From Heterostelium multicystogenum (taxonomy: Eukaryota; Evosea; Eumycetozoa; Acytosteliales; Acytosteliaceae), in NCBI GenBank assembly GCA_003667245.1, contig RCNN01000157.1:1-64000 (forward strand): a DNA stretch of 64,000 nt, in the 5' to 3' direction. Shown in pieces: positions 38,410-50,642 of this stretch (position 1 is the stretch's first letter; the number at the start of each line of letters is the position of its first letter). The notes beneath the pieces were generated by a model. The model worked only from the letters and a program-made list of their open reading frames with translations. It searched no databases and was not told the origin of the DNA. A program made the position numbers and the translations under genes.

Positions 38410-39977
38410 ATGAGTGAGAATATAAGTCCTGATACAACCACCACTACCACTAAAAGTTGGCCTGCTCTCAAACCTTTGGCCCATCCCCTTTGCTTCGCAT
38501 TCAATGAACAACCTTTGAAGCCTTTTGAGTATCCTTGCTTGGTTTGCGAGCATGTAGAGTTAGAAAGTAGACCTATCTTGGAACACTTGTTCCATGCTCA
38601 TAAGATTGTCATTGGAGAAGTTAACTACATCGCTAATCTATCGTCTTATTTGACCCATTGGCGTAAGTTGATGAAGGATAAACCATTGACCACCTACACC
38701 TCGATGATCCAAGCACAATCCGAAGGCCCACAATCAGAGCCAACCAACTACTATCTCTTGTCTGATATTGTCCCTGAAGATCAACAACTCCGTCGTAACC
38801 TTCAGACAGAGCGTCTTGCCTTTGTGCTCGATCAACAACACCATGAACGTACCGATCCAAACTTTGAATCACGTTGCCCCATGTGTCCTACTGAATTCAG
38901 AGGAGACAGATCCGCTGTTTCAACTCATCTTTTTGAAATACACAACTTTAATATTGGACTTCCAGACAACCTTGTCAACATCAACGAGATGCTTGAAATT
39001 CTAAGAGAGAAATTCGAAGAGAACCAATGCTTATTCTGCGAGAAGATATTCAAGAGCTCAATGGTGATGAAGCTACACATGAAAAAGAAGAAACATATGC
39101 GTCTCAACCCACAAAACACAATCTACGATCGCTTCTATCTCTTGAACTACTTGGAAACTGGAAAGAATTGGGAACAAATTAAAAAAGAAGAAGATGATGA
39201 CACTGTTGCCGAGCCTGTCACCAACAACATTGATATATTAAAACAAGTAGAAACAGAATCAAAGGGTCAACATGTCAGGTAAGTTAACATCTACTATAAG
39301 AGACCTCAATGCAATTAATTAACATGGCTGTTATAAAGTTCACAATGGGATGACTGGACAGAGAATGAAGAGGATGAACAAGAAGATACCGTCGTCTGTT
39401 TGTTCTGTTCATCTCAATTCGATGACTCCCAACTTGCTTTTGATCACATGACAACAGTGCACAAGTTTGATTTCCACGCCATTAGAAATGAATGGAGTAA
39501 GTTAACATTGTCAAGAAAGGAAAGAGTTGAGGGAGTGAGTGTGAATTGGTATTACTATAATGAAAACAAGAATGAACTGTTCCAGCTAAATAACCTATTA
39601 CCTGAAACAAATCATCAGATATTGATTACTATGAAAGTGTTAAAATGATTAACTTTATCCGTCGACATCAATATGAAAAGACATGTTGTTTCTGTGGCAC
39701 CAAATTTGACTCTGACAAATCACTTGAAAACCACCAGAAGGAAACCTCACACTGTAAAGTTGATAAACAATTGGATGTATGGCGTGATGCCCAGTATCTT
39801 TTGCCAACTTACGAAAATGATAGTCTCTTAAGATCTTTCGAGGACTTTGATGAGAGTGAAGATCTCGACTATGAGCAATCAGAAAGCAAATATAGAGATG
39901 AATTAATGGATCAACTCAAGCATGAAAGGGAGGAAATCATGGAGAAGCTAGCCACTGCAAATATCAATATCAACTAG
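38410..39977 (+). CDS. ZNF277-like C2H2 zinc-finger protein
   Basis: Exons 38410-39278, 39339-39496 and 39619-39977 join in frame to 461 residues. Fingers seen: CLVCEHVELESRPILEHLFH with AH, CPMCPTEFRGDRSAVSTHLF with EIH, CLFCEKIFKSSMVMKLHMKK, CLFCSSQFDDSQLAFDHMTT with VH, and CCFCGTKFDSDKSLENHQKE with TSH. The spacer NIDYYESVKMINFIRR directly after intron 2 is typical of ZNF277, in which this DYYESVK..NFIRR segment is conserved. Animal ZNF277 binds ribosomal protein uS5 (RPS2) and has been linked to Polycomb silencing; the amoeba role is unknown. Tail is acidic and helical. The frame is unbroken, and the second intron is confirmed by restored homology. Confidence 0.87.
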
Positions 39978-42900
39978 GTAACTGTCTGTTCCAATCAAGA
40001 ACCAAAACAAAAACATCAATAAACAGCAAACCAAAACAAATATATCTAATTCAGAAAGTTCCCTCCACTCTATCGATAAGTTTGTATATCTACAGTCAAA
40101 GTTGCTGAGGGATCTACGAAAGAAACATTATTTTAATGCAAACCCCAAAGTTATTAAATATCTAAAAACTTGAAGCTTGCTTTATCATTTCACAATTTAG
40201 TGAATGGTATACATACCTTTTAGAACATTCAGCTTGCGAAAGTTGCTGGGTCCAGCAACTCTGACTAGGGTCAAGCAATTGACAAACAAACTCTAATCTC
40301 AAAGATCTGTACCAAACAAAAGTTATGACCATACAGAAATGAGCATGCAAAGTGTTAGTCCATTTCCCCCAATTTTAGATATATTAATTTTAACAACATC
40401 AAAGTCTTAAATTCAACCACATCCACCAATCAGAAAAAAAATAAAAATTCTAATCAAAAAAGCCCCACCTCCTCGACTGTATAGATTTTGATTTATTTTT
40501 TGGTTTTTATGTTTTTTTGACAAACATTTTTCATCATTCACCGAAATGTATTTTCCATTCGTCGAATCTTTGTCTTAGGGGAAACAAAACCACCAAACAC
40601 GCTCCACGATTTAATGGTAAATCTACACTACAAACCCTCCCAATGGTCGAGTGCTTTTTCTCTTTTCTTTCTGGTTGTTCAAAAACAAAAAGACCAGAGG
40701 AGCCACTGCCTCACACAATGAGTCATTATTATAATAAAATTGGAGTTTTTAACAATTCTTTATGAAAATCTAATTGTGGATGCAGTTTGTCAACATAAAC
40801 ATTATGATGTCTTGGTGGTTGTGATGATGTCGTGACGATCTTTTTGAAACTCTATCTCCCATGTAATGTGGGTGCATTTGTTAACAATAATTAATAAAGT
40901 TGTTGGATTGCTAATGGATTTTAGTGTAAGTTCTTGGACTATGGTAAAAAAGAATTTTCCCAAGACACCAAATTAAATATTCGATTAAATTTTATAGGCT
41001 CAACTATGGTGCAGTTGTCTGCTTTCTGAGGTCGATTGATTAGCCTTGATCGGACATGGGTGTGTTCGATGAAAAAAAGTGGGTCACTCTAAGAAACTTC
41101 CACACACCATTAATATTATAATAGCCCACTTTTAACACAAAAACCTTGTCATATTTTTACCCTTCTGAATGTGCAAACATCAGGTTCTTGGAGACTAATA
41201 ATTCTGCATGGATTCCATGTTTAACAGGAATAAAAACTAAGAGCATCAGGGAAGTGTCTAAAGGTTGAATAGTTGTTGAAATAGTCATTTTTGACTTTCT
41301 TGTGGATGTAGTGTTAGTCCCTGTTGCATTACACATTGCTTACACAATTTATCCCGTGTCAAATAGCTTTTTAGAAGACCTTACATGTAAGTCATTTGCG
41401 AAGTATTGTAAAAATCGAATAAATCAAAAACTATACAGTTCGAATCATCCTCGTTGTTAGCATATTAGTTCTACTTCATTTCATTCTATCTATCAAATAA
41501 TTAACATACAAGAAGTTGTAGATGTTGTCACATAGTCTAGTATTTAGAAATCAAACATTTTGAAGCAGGAAAACAGGAAACTAGTTTGTTTAGGAAGACT
41601 GTAGAAACAATATTGAAATTACAGAAGTCGACAGGTAAATCTAAAATGTTTTATTAGTGGATTGATCACACCAACTTCAATTTCTGATCATTAGATCAGA
41701 TCTGATGATTCGATTAGACATCAATTTATCGGCTTTTTAACTTGCCGATCACACTAGACCAAACTCAAACCCCCAAACCTCAGAAAAAATTGTCTTTGTA
41801 TTTGGTTGATTTCTTTTGTTCGTTGAATTGTTTCCCAAAATACAACGTGCAAAGAGTCTTCCATATGGTCACATGGTTTTTTTTTTTCTTTTTGACTCTT
41901 TCATATTTTTGGAACTTGTTCCAAGTTAAACAAAATATCCTTCGTTAAAAGCCTCTCCTCACCCATCTTGGTCACAAAATTCCTTAAAAAAAAAACTCAA
42001 AAGTTTCGGATCAAACAAACCTTGGTCTTTATGATACGATGCATGAAAAGATCGATAAATTAGTCAAAAATAACAAAAGAAAGGATAAAAAAATCGATTC
42101 AAAAAAAGGTTACCCAACCTTCTCCACAATATCCAATCACCAAAAAACTAGAGTTTATTTTGTAATCAGTCAGATTCACAGATTAGTTGTAAATATTTTT
42201 TTTTATTTGAAACCATTAGTTTCATTACCATTAAGATAAATCAAATCAGTAAATATTATCAAGATACAAACTAGAGTTGCTATTAATAATTATAGTTATA
42301 ATTAAATACACATCCATCTACATTCATTTATTCATTTGATATCAAATATTTGGTATCCTTTCTGTATGTATAACCAAATAAAACCTTTCACAAGACAACC
42401 AAGTCATCCATATCAATTGATAAGTAACTGTCAGATTGATGGTTGTTTCCTTCAAGATCAATTGAATGTTTTTATCCATTCATCTATATCTTTCCAAACT
42501 TGGTCCTTTTTCTTGCACAATTCACACTGTTCATATCTTCTTTGAAATTAGAAACTGCAACACTTTTCTTTAAAGAAAAAAACAAAAATATCAAGTAGAG
42601 AGCAACCAACAGTTGTTCGATAACCGATCTATACATTACAGCCAAAGATTCTTATGTTGTTGCACGATTCATTGGTGTATCTAATTCTAAAAGTTGTGTT
42701 GTTTGCACCAAACAGACGGTCTGTGTGATTTGGTTCTTTATTTTTATCTTGTGGAAACAGAAGCAATGCAGGAGAGGAGTCGGTCCAAAACAAAATTAAA
42801 TCCATCTCCAACAAATAAGACCTCAATCTTGTGATTTTGATCACCATCAACAAAAAACAACTGACCTTTTCCGTTTTATTTTAAGACATGTGCGTCCACA

Positions 42901-45900
42901 CCAAGCTTGGTTCGACACACTCTTTTATCAAATTGTTGTGGATGTTGTCAACACACATATTTCGACCAGTTCCAACATTTGCGCAACGATTGGTCGATCT
43001 CTAGTATCTAAATATCACCTTTGTACAAGTTTACCCATAAGGTTTGTTTTGTTTGAAATAGTCCAGCGATTGGGCATAAAATCGAGAGCACACATTAACA
43101 TTTCCTCAGTGACTTTTTTGGGGCAATTTAATGGTTTTTTTTTTTTGTTTTTTCTTTTACCCATACAAGCTCACCTCCCACCCACAATCAATATTTACAT
43201 TTTCCTATTTTAAATGGTGGTGCTTGCAAAAATGGTGGTGTCTTAAAACCTATCAAAATCTTCAACTTTGAAAAAATTCAAAGATTTCACAAATGGATGT
43301 TTTTTTTGTTTTTTGTCACTGATGTATCTCTTGTCATTCAAATAGCCTACCCATCTACATATTTCTGTAGCTGATTTTGGTGGTTCGATACTTCAATCAA
43401 TCGACGTCGACCAAAAAGAAGAAAAATGGGGTTAGGGGTAGGTTGAACAAGTTAATTAAATTGGGTGGCACAAAAATGATATCCACTTGCATGGTACTAG
43501 CATATTTGTTTCTCTCATTTTTCCTCAGGTACTCCCAACTTTCTTTCCGGGTCACCTTTTATTTTTGTTATTTTGTTAACATTTAAAAACCAAACTCAGT
43601 TACCTGTAGACTTAGTAGTAACTGCTTTGGCGTGCAGAGAATCAAACAACCACAAACCAACCTTTAAAATTTCAAACTTTCAACATCAAACTTCAAACAA
43701 ACAAAACAACCAACCAACAAGCAATATAACAACAAAACAAATGTAAGAGTGAATGAGTGCTGCAAATAATTCAATTTAACTGGCCAGCTTCAAGTTAATT
43801 ATTGTGTATTAAAAGTCATGGATGAATTGTGTTGGTTGGATTTTCAAAAGCTAATACATAGATTGGTCATCTACCAATTCTCGGTGTTTGTTTTGTTCAA
43901 AGCTTCGGTGATGTGAGTGTGCAATTCACAACTCCAACAACATCAAATTTCATATATTAGTATACTAGCACTTCTGTATTATAGTACCGATCAATCTTCT
44001 GCTGTTGTGCTACTGGAGGGAATGTTGACAACAACAATTTTCTCGCATTATCTACAATAACACCCAATCAACCAACTACTTTTAAAATACCAATATACAA
44101 GTGATCACCTGTTTTATTTATGTTTGTTTTTCGATTCATAACTAAATCATCAGTAGCACCACTACTTTTCACACCCACACCCAAACTGCATCAATCACTA
44201 GCACAGTTTTAAAATTGTACTACATTTACTTTGAGCTATCTACCTCCACCCAATCTCATATACATGCAATAGTTCTGCATCAAAAACAAAGTATCCTGTT
44301 TCTTATTTTCTTAAACATCCATGGATGATGAGTGTAACCCTCATTTAATCAGTCATGAAAGATGCAGCTGCATCTATTGTACAAAACCTGATGCTTCTTT
44401 TTGATCAATCATTGAATCAACCAACACATCAGCCAAACAGCAAACTCGGCTATTATTTAAGGCATCAATCATCAAATTCCAACAACAATTTGAATCTTTT
44501 ATCATCTAAATTCCCATCTAGTTTAAATCCAAAAGGTTAAATCCAACAACAGCTATCATCCTTTGCTAGTTATTCTTAAATCATTTACATATATATTTGA
44601 ACGGACCATATTTATTTAAACAAATTTATAACATCAGTAGCACTTCAAACATCATTAACGTTCAATTTCACACATACTATTAGACAAGTTGTTCATTTTC
44701 AAAAAAGAAACCAATCACTACAACATTTCATCACCAGATCCAATAATTTTCACATCCAGATCTCCAACCATTTTCGACACTTTATTTGTTGGAAAAAATT
44801 AATAACATACCTACTTCAATATATATATATATATATTATATTATAATTCATATTTAAAATAATTGTTAATTCATTTATATCTTTGAGCTCACTTGGTCAA
44901 ATATCAAACAAATAACTTAAAACACCAAAATAACCAAACAGCTAAACTAACTGAAATACATATTAGTATCATCCAGACAAAAGTATTTAACGAGCCTAAT
45001 CATAGAAATTGATTTTAAGTTCGTTGTTAAGTAGCAAACAAAGAGCACCAGTTCACTTGGAAATTAGTTATTATAATTCTAAAGTGAATTAACTGTAATC
45101 CAATTAAATTCGAAGGAATATTATTATCCATTCCAGTCCAAATATTTGAAGTATAATTTCATAAAGTAAGTTAAATCACAACATTAAAGATCACTCTATG
45201 TATCTATCAATTTTATCCATATTTGTATAAACCATTCCCATTGTTTGGTTGGAAACAACACTATTTGGAAAGGTGTGAAACATTCTATTACCAATTGGGA
45301 TAGTAGTATCATTATGGTATGCAAGTCGTAGTTATTATTTACATATTATTCAAAGTCGATTCTAAAATTATCATCATCTATCAATTTAATTCATCACCTA
45401 TGGATGGTTAATGATGATAAATACCTTATCATACTTAATATTCTTAATTTTATTATAATGGTATTCAATTAGTGTGAATAGTTGGTTGATCATTATCATT
45501 ATCATAAATGTAATATCGTGTCGTATGGCAATTTAAAAGTTTACCATCAACTTCCCACTCACATTCATTTAACTTTGATTCATCTATCAATATTACTGTA
45601 TGCCAATCATTATTTCAGTCGGGTTTCTGTAGAAATTAACCTGTTCAATATGAATAGTAATTAATTAATATCATTCGTTGGACATGCTTAAATAATTTTC
45701 CAACCTTAAAACATTGATCCACCATATATTTCATCATCATCCTCTATTCACAACTTCATCAACCAACAGAGCACAGACACTCTGCCTACACCAAACTAAT
45801 ATTTAATTCAAACAAAGTATATTCTGATGGATGTACACACCATACCATCATAGTTTTCCATTCCATTTCTCCATTTAATTTTGCTGTGTTGAATTAATCT

Positions 45901-47998
45901 AATCACATCATCATCATAACCACACTCACACACCGCCACCACCACACCAATCATTGAAATTGAATGTATAGACAGCAGCTGGTTATGGATTGGAAGAAAG
46001 TGAATATGTTGTCAAATTGATTTAATATTATTATTTCATTATGACGACAATCTTTAGATATACATTGTACAAAAGTAGCAAAGGATCTGTCATAAGATTG
46101 CTATTTTAGAAATGACACTACCATCAGTCCATATAAACCTTCACAAGAAGCTACTAATATTAGAGTGCACTACCCACACTCTACGCTAAATTTAAAGTAG
46201 TTATTGTGATTTTCACCAATCAATGTATCCTTATTAGTTGTTATCGTAGAGGTTATTGAATCACTACACTGTATTGCATAGTGTAGTGACTGTTCTATGG
46301 TGGTTGCTGTGCTAATTAAATTAACTGTGGTGTGTTGTGTGTGGATGTGTTTGATGATATTCATTCATATCAAATTGTGCCGACCCGACACCAAAAAGAC
46401 AAATTGTCTTTTCATTTCTTCATTTGCTAATATGATTACCACCCACCTGCATTGGTATCCAAATTCACTTCTTTTTTAATACATATATCTTACCTCATTA
46501 GTTATGGCTCGTGACTGTGATGGAGTGGGAGTGGAATGGTCATGGTGGGAAATTGAAATTTAACAAGTTTGGTTTGTGGTCGGATGATGAAAACAAAGGT
46601 GTATGGCAGCGTTGTGTTTGGTTAAATAGATATAATTATTGTTGATTAGGTTCGGATTGGATTGGTTTTCTGTGTGAAATATAACCACATCCTTTACTTC
46701 CTTTCGTTTAATGTGGTTGTGTTGATTACTTATAATATCATTTTCATTATATACAATCACCGACCAATTATACATAACTTCATTCATTCACCAACAGCAA
46801 AAGTAAATATATTAAATATATCATCATAATCATCATCAACAACAATCTGCCAGCATCAACTTCCATCAACATCAAAACATCACACACCAACATTAAATTA
46901 ATATCATAAGCAAATAACTATTAGTCAAAGAAAACACACCATCAACACCACGCACTGGAAGCAAGTAACCTTCAATTTCAGGCAATTCCAGAAAAAAAAA
47001 AACAACAAAAAAACAATCATCAAATCACAGACTCAGAATGGTGGTGAGGGTGATGAGCTTAGGTATTGGTAATGGATACCATTACACTTCTTACCACTGC
47101 ACTTCCTTCCTTCTCCTTTGCGTCTGTTTGTTGGTGAAAGTGCTCTACACCTTCTTCTTTTTATACTTTCAAGATATGATATGTTTTTGTCTAATGTTGG
47201 TGTAGTTGATGTTGGTGGTTGTTGTTGTTGCTGTTGTTGTTGTTGCATTTTAGTTGTACACATATACTTTTATAAAAGTAGTGCTACTGATTTTTTTTGC
47301 AGCAGCTGATGCTTCTAGTTTTATTACTATTTTACCATCCACACCTATGCCAATCTAAAGGTTGACCATCATCATCAAAATAACTACATATATAAATCCA
47401 AAATCCAAATCAAACAAATTCCAAACCAAACCAAACCAATCAAATAATATATCCTCTAACCAAAATTTAAAAAATCCTCCTATAAATATCTAATCATCTG
47501 CAAACCATAACCATACATTACTCCTCCCAAAACAACCATCCAACCAACTCTTTGGTTATCCATCCAAATTATTTGATATTCCAACTATTTCCAACAATAT
47601 CGACAACAACAACAACTACAATAAATTACAATTAAAAACAATCAAATTCACAATTATTCCCAATTGCCTTTTATAACAATATCATTATTATCATAAATAT
47701 TCAATCATCAATCCCTCAATTCTACCAATTAATAGTATTACACATTTATAATATTATCATATTTGTTTGTTGTATTTTTATTTAAATTCACCTTATCCAA
47801 TTCGAGTTGTCATTTTGCTTGCATCATCCAACTTGCAGTAATCATAACCAAGATCACAATCAAAATAGCAATAAACCTGATTGATTAGTACTAATATCCA
47901 AAATCAGCCAGTAAATCAAAAACTTGATTTAGTTTATAGAATTACATACTTCTTTGTTTGTTCAGGCAATCTCACAAAAGAAATTTAGTTTTACAATC
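39978..47998. other. 8-kb region nearly free of genes
   Basis: The largest gap in the window. It is AT-rich with very many CAAC/AACAA and CATCATC short repeats, especially from 43600 on. The short open frames inside (for example 42890-43213 and 40517-40765) are Phe/Leu/Ile/Lys-rich and look like chance. Only one small minus-strand frame (47033-47263) looks coding. Most of the DNA lies upstream of the Myb gene at 47999, so it may hold a long developmental control region or unspliced 5' leader; TTTGTTTGTTCAG at about 47953-47965 could be an intron 3' end in the leader. Confidence 0.45.
47033..47263 (-). CDS. Small basic Gln/Arg-rich hypothetical protein (76 aa)
   Basis: A complete ATG-to-stop frame in otherwise non-coding DNA. 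It begins MCTTKMQQQQQQQQQPP and continues NISYLESIKRRRCRALSPTN then RRKGEGRKCSGKKCNGIHYQ. The middle is strongly basic with a CSGKKC pair and does not look like AT-rich noise. No family recognised. It could also be an exon of a longer gene or a transcribed upstream antisense frame. Confidence 0.4.
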   Translation of the reverse strand: MCTTKMQQQQQQQQQPPTSTTPTLDKNISYLESIKRRRCRALSPTNRRKGEGRKCSGKKCNGIHYQYLSSSPSPPF

Positions 47999-49657
47999 AT
48001 GATGGTAGTGGACCGAATGAAAATTGAATATATGATGAGTGGAGCCGATTCGAGACCAAACCTATCTTCTGCAAATAGTACACCAACTTTAGAACACCAA
48101 CAATATCACCAACTTTATCAACACCACCAACAACAACAACAAATGCACAACCTCAAACGTATACATCACTCTGTTGAAGAGGATGATGAAAATGGAGTGA
48201 TGATCCTCTCAAAGATCGCAACCCCAACCACTTCATCGCCTCCCATCAACAGTTCAAACATTGATCAGAACAGTAACAATTTCAACAACCCCAGAACTTC
48301 ACATTTGAATACAATCAAAATACCAACTTTGAATATTTTAAGCACTGCGCCATCAACCCAAATCCCTATTTATCACCATCCAATCAAAAATATAATCTCC
48401 TATAAAAACTATGACCACAAACAACTTATGAATAACAACAATTATAATTACAACTCCAACCCATTTGGTGATACCCCAAGCTTGGTTATTCGTCCCAGTA
48501 AAAGTGAAGATGAGATTCCAATTTTCAGTGGTCACCCATCAGGACTCTCTTCACCAAACAAAGTACCACTTTCACCATCCGGCTCACCAAAGCAAGACTC
48601 ACTTAGAACCACACCTTCCGGATCGTCTGTTAGTAATTCTCCATTCTTATCACCACGTGGCGATTCAAATGGTATGGACAGCTATGGTGAGGACCCCAAC
48701 TCATTCCCAAGCTCACCGGGTTCACCAAACTCTGATCTTGAAGAACAATCAAACTTCCCAAATTTTGGTCCACGCTCACTCGCCTGCTCCAAGCATAGCA
48801 AGTGGAAAAAGCGTTGCCCAGACACTTGTGTAGGACGTTTGTCTCCAGTAGAGTTCCCAACTACCACTCGTAAGCTTTGGTCACAAGAAGAATGTTGCCA
48901 ACTCTTAGAAATGGTTTTCCAAAAAGATCCACAATCTGTCACATCAAAAGAGAGCGAGCAGAGATGGCGTGCCATTGCAACTGCACTGGGGAGAACAGTT
49001 ACCTCAACTCGTAAGAAGTATATGCGTTTAATGAACAAGTGGTCACCACGTCCAATGACATCATCAGTTCATCCAATTTCCAAGTTAATCGAATCCAATG
49101 AGAAAAAACGCAAGAGTGGATTTGAACAATCATCTTCATTCCCATCACCTCTTAAAGAGCAAAAACTCATCCACCCAACACCAGTTGTAATTAGACAACA
49201 GTTCAATGAAAACCAACAAATACCACAATATCAATCAGTACCATATAATCACAACCAGCAACAACAACAACAACGTAATCCATATTTATCATCGATTGAT
49301 CTTTCACAATTGTCACATCTCGCTCAGCAAATACAATCACCACAAGTACACCAACCAAATAACAAATCACCACAATTTTACTACCCACCTCAGCAACAAA
49401 AAGGTCCAGGCTTCCAGAGTGATCCAGCAAGCAGTTCATTCCGTTCCATTGGACAAGATGTAAATCCAATCACCAAATCCACCACCACCACTACAACAAC
49501 ACCCATCAACCTCACACCAGTTTCACAAATTCAGCCTAAGTTTAAAAAACCAATTGGTCGTCCACCCGAAGCATGTGAACAACACCGTAGTGAACACCAG
49601 AAGTGTCCAAAGGGATGCCCATTCCGTCCGAATTTAGCAATTCAGTCAAATCATTAA
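47999..49657 (+). CDS. Myb/SANT-like DNA-binding protein with two C-x2-H...CP-x2-C motifs
   Basis: 552 residues from ATG 47999; the frame is open a further 15 codons upstream but without ATG. A low-complexity Ser/Pro/Gln/Asn N-terminus leads to CSKHSKWKKRCPDTC at about 263, then a Myb/SANT-like domain (LWSQEECCQLLEMVFQKDPQ, SEQRWRAIATALGRTVTSTR, about 293-350), a Gln/Pro-rich middle and a second CEQHRSEHQKCPKGC near the C-terminus (about 524). The SPSGSPKQDSLR and SPGSPNSDLEE stretches look like phosphorylated Ser-Pro sites. Probably a developmental transcription factor, judging by its large upstream region. The paired Cys/His motif (C-x2-H-x6-CP-x2-C) likely binds zinc; it is not a standard C2H2, GATA or RING finger. 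Confidence 0.75.
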   Translation: MMVVDRMKIEYMMSGADSRPNLSSANSTPTLEHQQYHQLYQHHQQQQQMHNLKRIHHSVEEDDENGVMILSKIATPTTSSPPINSSNIDQNSNNFNNPRTSHLNTIKIPTLNILSTAPSTQIPIYHHPIKNIISYKNYDHKQLMNNNNYNYNSNPFGDTPSLVIRPSKSEDEIPIFSGHPSGLSSPNKVPLSPSGSPKQDSLRTTPSGSSVSNSPFLSPRGDSNGMDSYGEDPNSFPSSPGSPNSDLEEQSNFPNFGPRSLACSKHSKWKKRCPDTCVGRLSPVEFPTTTRKLWSQEECCQLLEMVFQKDPQSVTSKESEQRWRAIATALGRTVTSTRKKYMRLMNKWSPRPMTSSVHPISKLIESNEKKRKSGFEQSSSFPSPLKEQKLIHPTPVVIRQQFNENQQIPQYQSVPYNHNQQQQQQRNPYLSSIDLSQLSHLAQQIQSPQVHQPNNKSPQFYYPPQQQKGPGFQSDPASSSFRSIGQDVNPITKSTTTTTTTPINLTPVSQIQPKFKKPIGRPPEACEQHRSEHQKCPKGCPFRPNLAIQSNH

Positions 49658-50642
49658 TCCAAACAAAATACTCATTATAATCTTAGCAAATATAATATAA
49701 TATAATATAATCATAATAATATAAAACAGTATATAATATTTATTTACAAACCAATACATGAACAACCAGTTCTGGAATTCCATTCAAATTCAACTAGTTC
49801 GCATGTAGACTCAAATATAATCGAAAACAAAAAAATGGGTCCTTTTTGTTTCTTTCCTACCAATCCATTCCATTCCTTTCCAATCCAAACCAAAAATCAA
49901 GATTAATTACTGAAACTCATGTCTCCCCAACAGATTGATGTGATTCTTTAATTACATATAATAATGAAGAGTTATTAATAAAAAGAAAATATTTGTATTG
50001 TTGGATTGGTTTTGTTTTAAATTTTGTAGAAAGGTTGGAGATCACAACCTTTGAAAAACCAAACAAGAAACCAACAAACAAAAAGAAAATCAATCATCCA
50101 CCAAGGTTGTCAATATTAATTTTGTGTTTTTCCTTAAAGTTTTTGGTGTTGAACATATTTGTGTGTTGCTCTTATTTTGATTGTTTTTTTACATTTTGAT
50201 TGAGCAAATGAAAAAAAAGTTCTTTGAATAAGTTTTTCATTGTTTTTAGACTAAATTTCAGGATCAAAGACTATTTTGAAGAGTGTTGATCAACCAAAAT
50301 AGACAGTGATGTTCACACTTGAATGCTGACACATATTTGATCAATATATGCAACACATCATATTTAAAAATAAGTTCAATTGGGTATTCAGAATAAGAGA
50401 ATATTAATTTAATAACCTATATATGTTTTGGGAATAATTACAGAGTTACTTACTTTGTTTTTTATAATATTTACATAATCATATAAGTTTAAGATGTAGA
50501 TAACAATATAAATAGCAATGGGTCCACACTCAATTATCTATATCAAAACAATTAAACAAGCAATCAAACGAACAAATAAACAAGTAATCAAACAGAAATT
50601 AAACAAATAAACAATTAATAATAATAATAATAATCAACTCAA
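49658..50642. other. Intergenic spacer
   Basis: About 985 bases between two plus-strand genes: AT-rich, TATAATATAATATAATC repeats directly after the Myb stop and AAACAAATAAAC repeats just before the secreted-protein start. No gene. Confidence 0.45.

Noticed and set aside
42890..43213. 107-codon open frame in the 8-kb gap
   Set aside because: Hydrophobic Phe/Ile-rich noise from T-rich DNA, no upstream signals or domain.
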